Shown: piece by piece, positions 61,612 to 64,000 of the stretch
How positions within the stretch are numbered: the stretch's first letter is position 1
Layout of the letters: the number at the start of each line of letters is the position of its first letter
Source: Obelidium mucronatum
Lineage: Eukaryota; Chytridiomycota; Chytridiomycetes; Chytridiales; Chytriomycetaceae
DNA length: 64,000 nt
Assembly (NCBI GenBank): GCA_025765595.1
Contig: JAIVFH010000019.1
Coordinates: 62,001 to 126,000, forward strand
Direction: 5' to 3'
Program-made: the position numbers and the translations under genes
The notes under the pieces: generated by a model
What the model saw: the letters and a program-made list of their open reading frames with translations, nothing else
Database searches by the model: none
What the model was told of the DNA's origin: nothing

Positions 61612-64000
61612 ATGTTCCACATACTGTGCACTGCCAAACAACCCAGGATCCGGCTGAAACGTTTCTTGGGTCTCGCCATATCTGCCACTGTTTTATTTAT
61701 TGTAATATTCCATCTCTGCTCTTCTCCTGAAGGAACATCGGACGCGACAGCCGCCGAATACGTGAATCAACATCACCCTGTGATCAGGAGCCCAGTACAC
61801 AGCCTACTACTCACAGAGAATTATTCAATCGCAAACTCTTCAGCTCAATACAGAATCCGACTTGACGCAGATCATCCGGGATGTCCTATTCCTCGACCCG
61901 CGCTTGTGGGTATCTTGACAACACCGGGACTAGAAAGCTCGTTTCGACGACAATATCTGCGTGAAAAATATCGAGAGTTGAATAAGAAGCTGGATGCTAC
62001 GAAACGGATAGATGTCAAAGTTAGTGTTTATACAAAAAGTAAATTGCTTTTTTCACAAGAAGGATTCACAACCCCCCCCCCGCAGTTCTTTTTCGGGACC
62101 TCAAACAACACGGAAATCATGCATCAGCTGAATGCTGAATATGCAGCCCATCCCGACGATACAATCATCACATCACGTATGGAAGGACGCGATGAAGGAA
62201 AAATCCTAGATTTCTTCCAATATGCACGAAGCATTCTCTACACGCAACACCCGAGCAACCGGCATAGATTCTGTAAAAGATATCTATACGTTGCCAAAAG
62301 TGATGATGATTCCGTGATTCATTTACCGCGTCTTTCAGAGCTCTTGTTGAGCCTCCCGGCGCCGACGTCGTCGTCTTCTTCATCGTCAAATTTTGTTGGG
62401 AATGTGTTCCATGATGTGATTACGCAGGCGAGGATTCAGATTAGTGGGATGCATGGAATGTTGTATTTGATGTCTGCGGATTTGGTGGAGTGGATTAATT
62501 TCAGTCCGATTCCGGTTGAGAATGTGAGGGGGGTTGAAGATCAACAGGTGAGCAGTTGCTATGGCTGCACCAACCAAAACGAATTGAACTTTCTGTTTTC
62601 ACTTAAACCTCTATTTTTTTTAAACTTTTATTCAAGGTTGGATATTGGTTCCAACTATCGAAACTCCACATCAATTGGTTCTATGTCGGGCGGAATCGAT
62701 TTCATGACTTGATGGATGTTAATCCAATCACAAGATGGTTTCAACACCGAATCACTTCCGAAACTGTTGTTGTGCATTACTGTAAAACTTTGCAAGATTT
62801 TTTCAGATGCATGAGTGGGCTATTGGAGGAGTTGAGTTTTTTTTTTGAATTATTTTTATTTATTTATTTATTTATTTATTTATTTTTGGACACTGAAACC
62901 CCCCATCACAGGATCCATGTGAATCACTCTCTCTTCAAAGCTGAGAATGCCCAGCATCGACTCAAAGAGAATGGCCTCCACCTCCCACTACCCACCATAA
63001 AAGAATCCCTCCAACACATGCGTGATTTCTATTTCACTTCAAACTCAACCATGCTGCCCTTGGCCGAATTCGACCACCACCTGCTCCACCATTCCATCAC
63101 AGTCCACACTGGCGTTCAATTCACAGACCTAGAAATGAGTGTTGTCATGCGAGAATTCGTAAATATGGGGAGACGCGGGAAATGGATTGAGACTCAACAA
63201 GAACTGAGAACAGTTTCTGTGGAATTATGTTGTAGGCGCGAGAGCCAAAGGTGTTGGAGTCGTGTGTGATGAGAAATGCGTGAAACAGGTTGCTTTGGGG
63301 TTTGCTAGGCAAGCGGGGGATGTTGGTGTTGTGGTTGGCCAAGAGGATTTGGTTCGTAGGATTGTAGTCAATTCTCTGCGTTTGCGGGTTGGAGGGGAGC
63401 GGGAAGAGGATTATGTGGAGAGTTTTATGAAGACTATTGAGCGGGTGGGGTTGGAGTATAGGAATGTGGATCTCAAGAGTTGTTTGGAAGAGTTTGAGAG
63501 GTTGGAGCAGCTGGAGTGGAGCTCTCAGGAGGAGAGGGGAGAATGGTTCACACGATTTGTGGTGGAGAGTGCGGTGCTGAAGATGGCTGATCGAGTAGGC
63601 ATAATGAATATGACTGAAGAGTTTGTTCAATATGCCGTGGATATAATGGTACAGTTTGTGCCTTTTTCAGAGTTTGAACAGGAAGTTGTTGAGTTCTTTG
63701 TTGTCCAAGAGAGTTCTGCTGTGGGAATCAATTTGACAACAGAGCAGATGGTTGAGAGAGCTAATGTCGCAAGCGATATATTGGCGACGCGGACGCTGAT
63801 GCCGGACGAGTTGAAATTAATTAGTGTATGGGTCAAGGTTCTTGAACGCGGGAGGCTTATGGGACGCGAGTGGTGCCAGGAGGACGTTGAAAGAATAGCA
63901 CGCGCATTGAAAGTAAGAAGCAAGGTGGAGAAGCTTTCGGATGAAGTTGTAGATTTGTATTCCATCCGGCAGATTGTCCAAGAGAGGTGCAAGGTGCTGG
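61612..64000 (+). CDS. GT31-like glycosyltransferase with helical C-terminal extension, copy 3 (runs off the window)
   Basis: The start MFHILCTAKQPRIRLKRFLG precedes an anchor helix (LAISATVLFIVIFHLCSS). Catalytic blocks: PALVGILTTPG, FRRQYLREKYR, GRDEGKILDFFQYAR, YVAKSDDDSVIHLPRL with an intact DDD, GMLYLMSADLVEWINFSPIP, NVRGVEDQQVGYWF and VVVHYCKTLQDFFRCM. Exons read in frame across introns 62020-62085, 62548-62636, about 62830-62911 and about 63136-63230 (phase 1, the same splice as copy 2). From 63231 the frame is open to the last base, about 257 codons of helical, Glu/Val-rich sequence. No lesion is seen, so this is the likely functional member. One intron contains a TTTA microsatellite (62853-62885). 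Confidence 0.82.

Noticed and set aside
63145..63992. Two minus-strand open frames at the right edge
   Set aside because: The plus strand is open over the same interval and continues the GT31 copy 3 gene with the splice phase seen in copy 2.

Overview
The window is nuclear DNA from a fungus, most likely an early-diverging zoosporic one (chytrid-like). The fungal signs are two WOPR-domain regulators, Pkc1-type kinases (HR1-C2-C1-C1-kinase), and genes split by many 45-130 nt GT-AG introns with T-rich 3' ends. ABCA half-transporters and an egghead-type GT2 enzyme in the same window point away from yeasts and moulds. This placement is an inference; nothing here fixes the species.

Left third (about 0.1-27.7 kb): an accessory cluster of receptor-like single-pass membrane proteins. 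Two ectodomain classes are seen: a short Cys-rich module (YCG...C...DC...CW...NC and variants) and a bulb-type lectin (B-lectin) module. Two cytoplasmic classes are seen: an SH3 domain and an unidentified Rossmann/TIR-SEFIR-like domain with an invariant IYREGK motif. They are recombined: Cys-rich+TIR-like (8537, 10015, 19947), Cys-rich+SH3 (11461, 12646), B-lectin+SH3 (17071, 18383, 22252, 25927); the copy at 3531 has a TIR-like tail but no recognisable head. Two large P-loop proteins (467-3402 and 13968-16935) are interleaved, as is an HVA22/TB2/DP1 membrane protein. Many gene fragments and duplicated gene tails show repeated duplication and loss. A 3,684-bp Tc1-type transposon with 163-bp near-identical terminal inverted repeats, TA target duplication and a second 605-codon gene sits inside the array at 4826-8509.

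Middle (27.8-43.5 kb): mostly housekeeping and regulatory genes. There are two divergent ABCA half-transporters, RNase H1, two tandem WOPR regulators, cytochrome c oxidase subunit 6A, and an egghead-like glycosyltransferase with two single-base frameshifts and a small family of GC-rich hairpins in one intron.

Right third (43.5-64 kb): three tandem Pkc1-like kinases (outer two intact, the middle one decayed), then three GT31-like glycosyltransferases that carry a long unrecognised helical C-terminal region, interrupted by a Myb/SANT-like protein and an enoyl-CoA hydratase family (ECHDC1-like) gene. The third GT31 gene runs off the window. Single-base frameshifts are frequent from 41 kb on and also hit the conserved ECHDC1-like gene, so some may be assembly errors.

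The best candidate for an undescribed system is the receptor array. Its modular heads and tails, the TIR/SEFIR-like tail, the interleaved P-loop proteins and the high turnover resemble a recognition or non-self/environment-sensing locus. That role is inference only.
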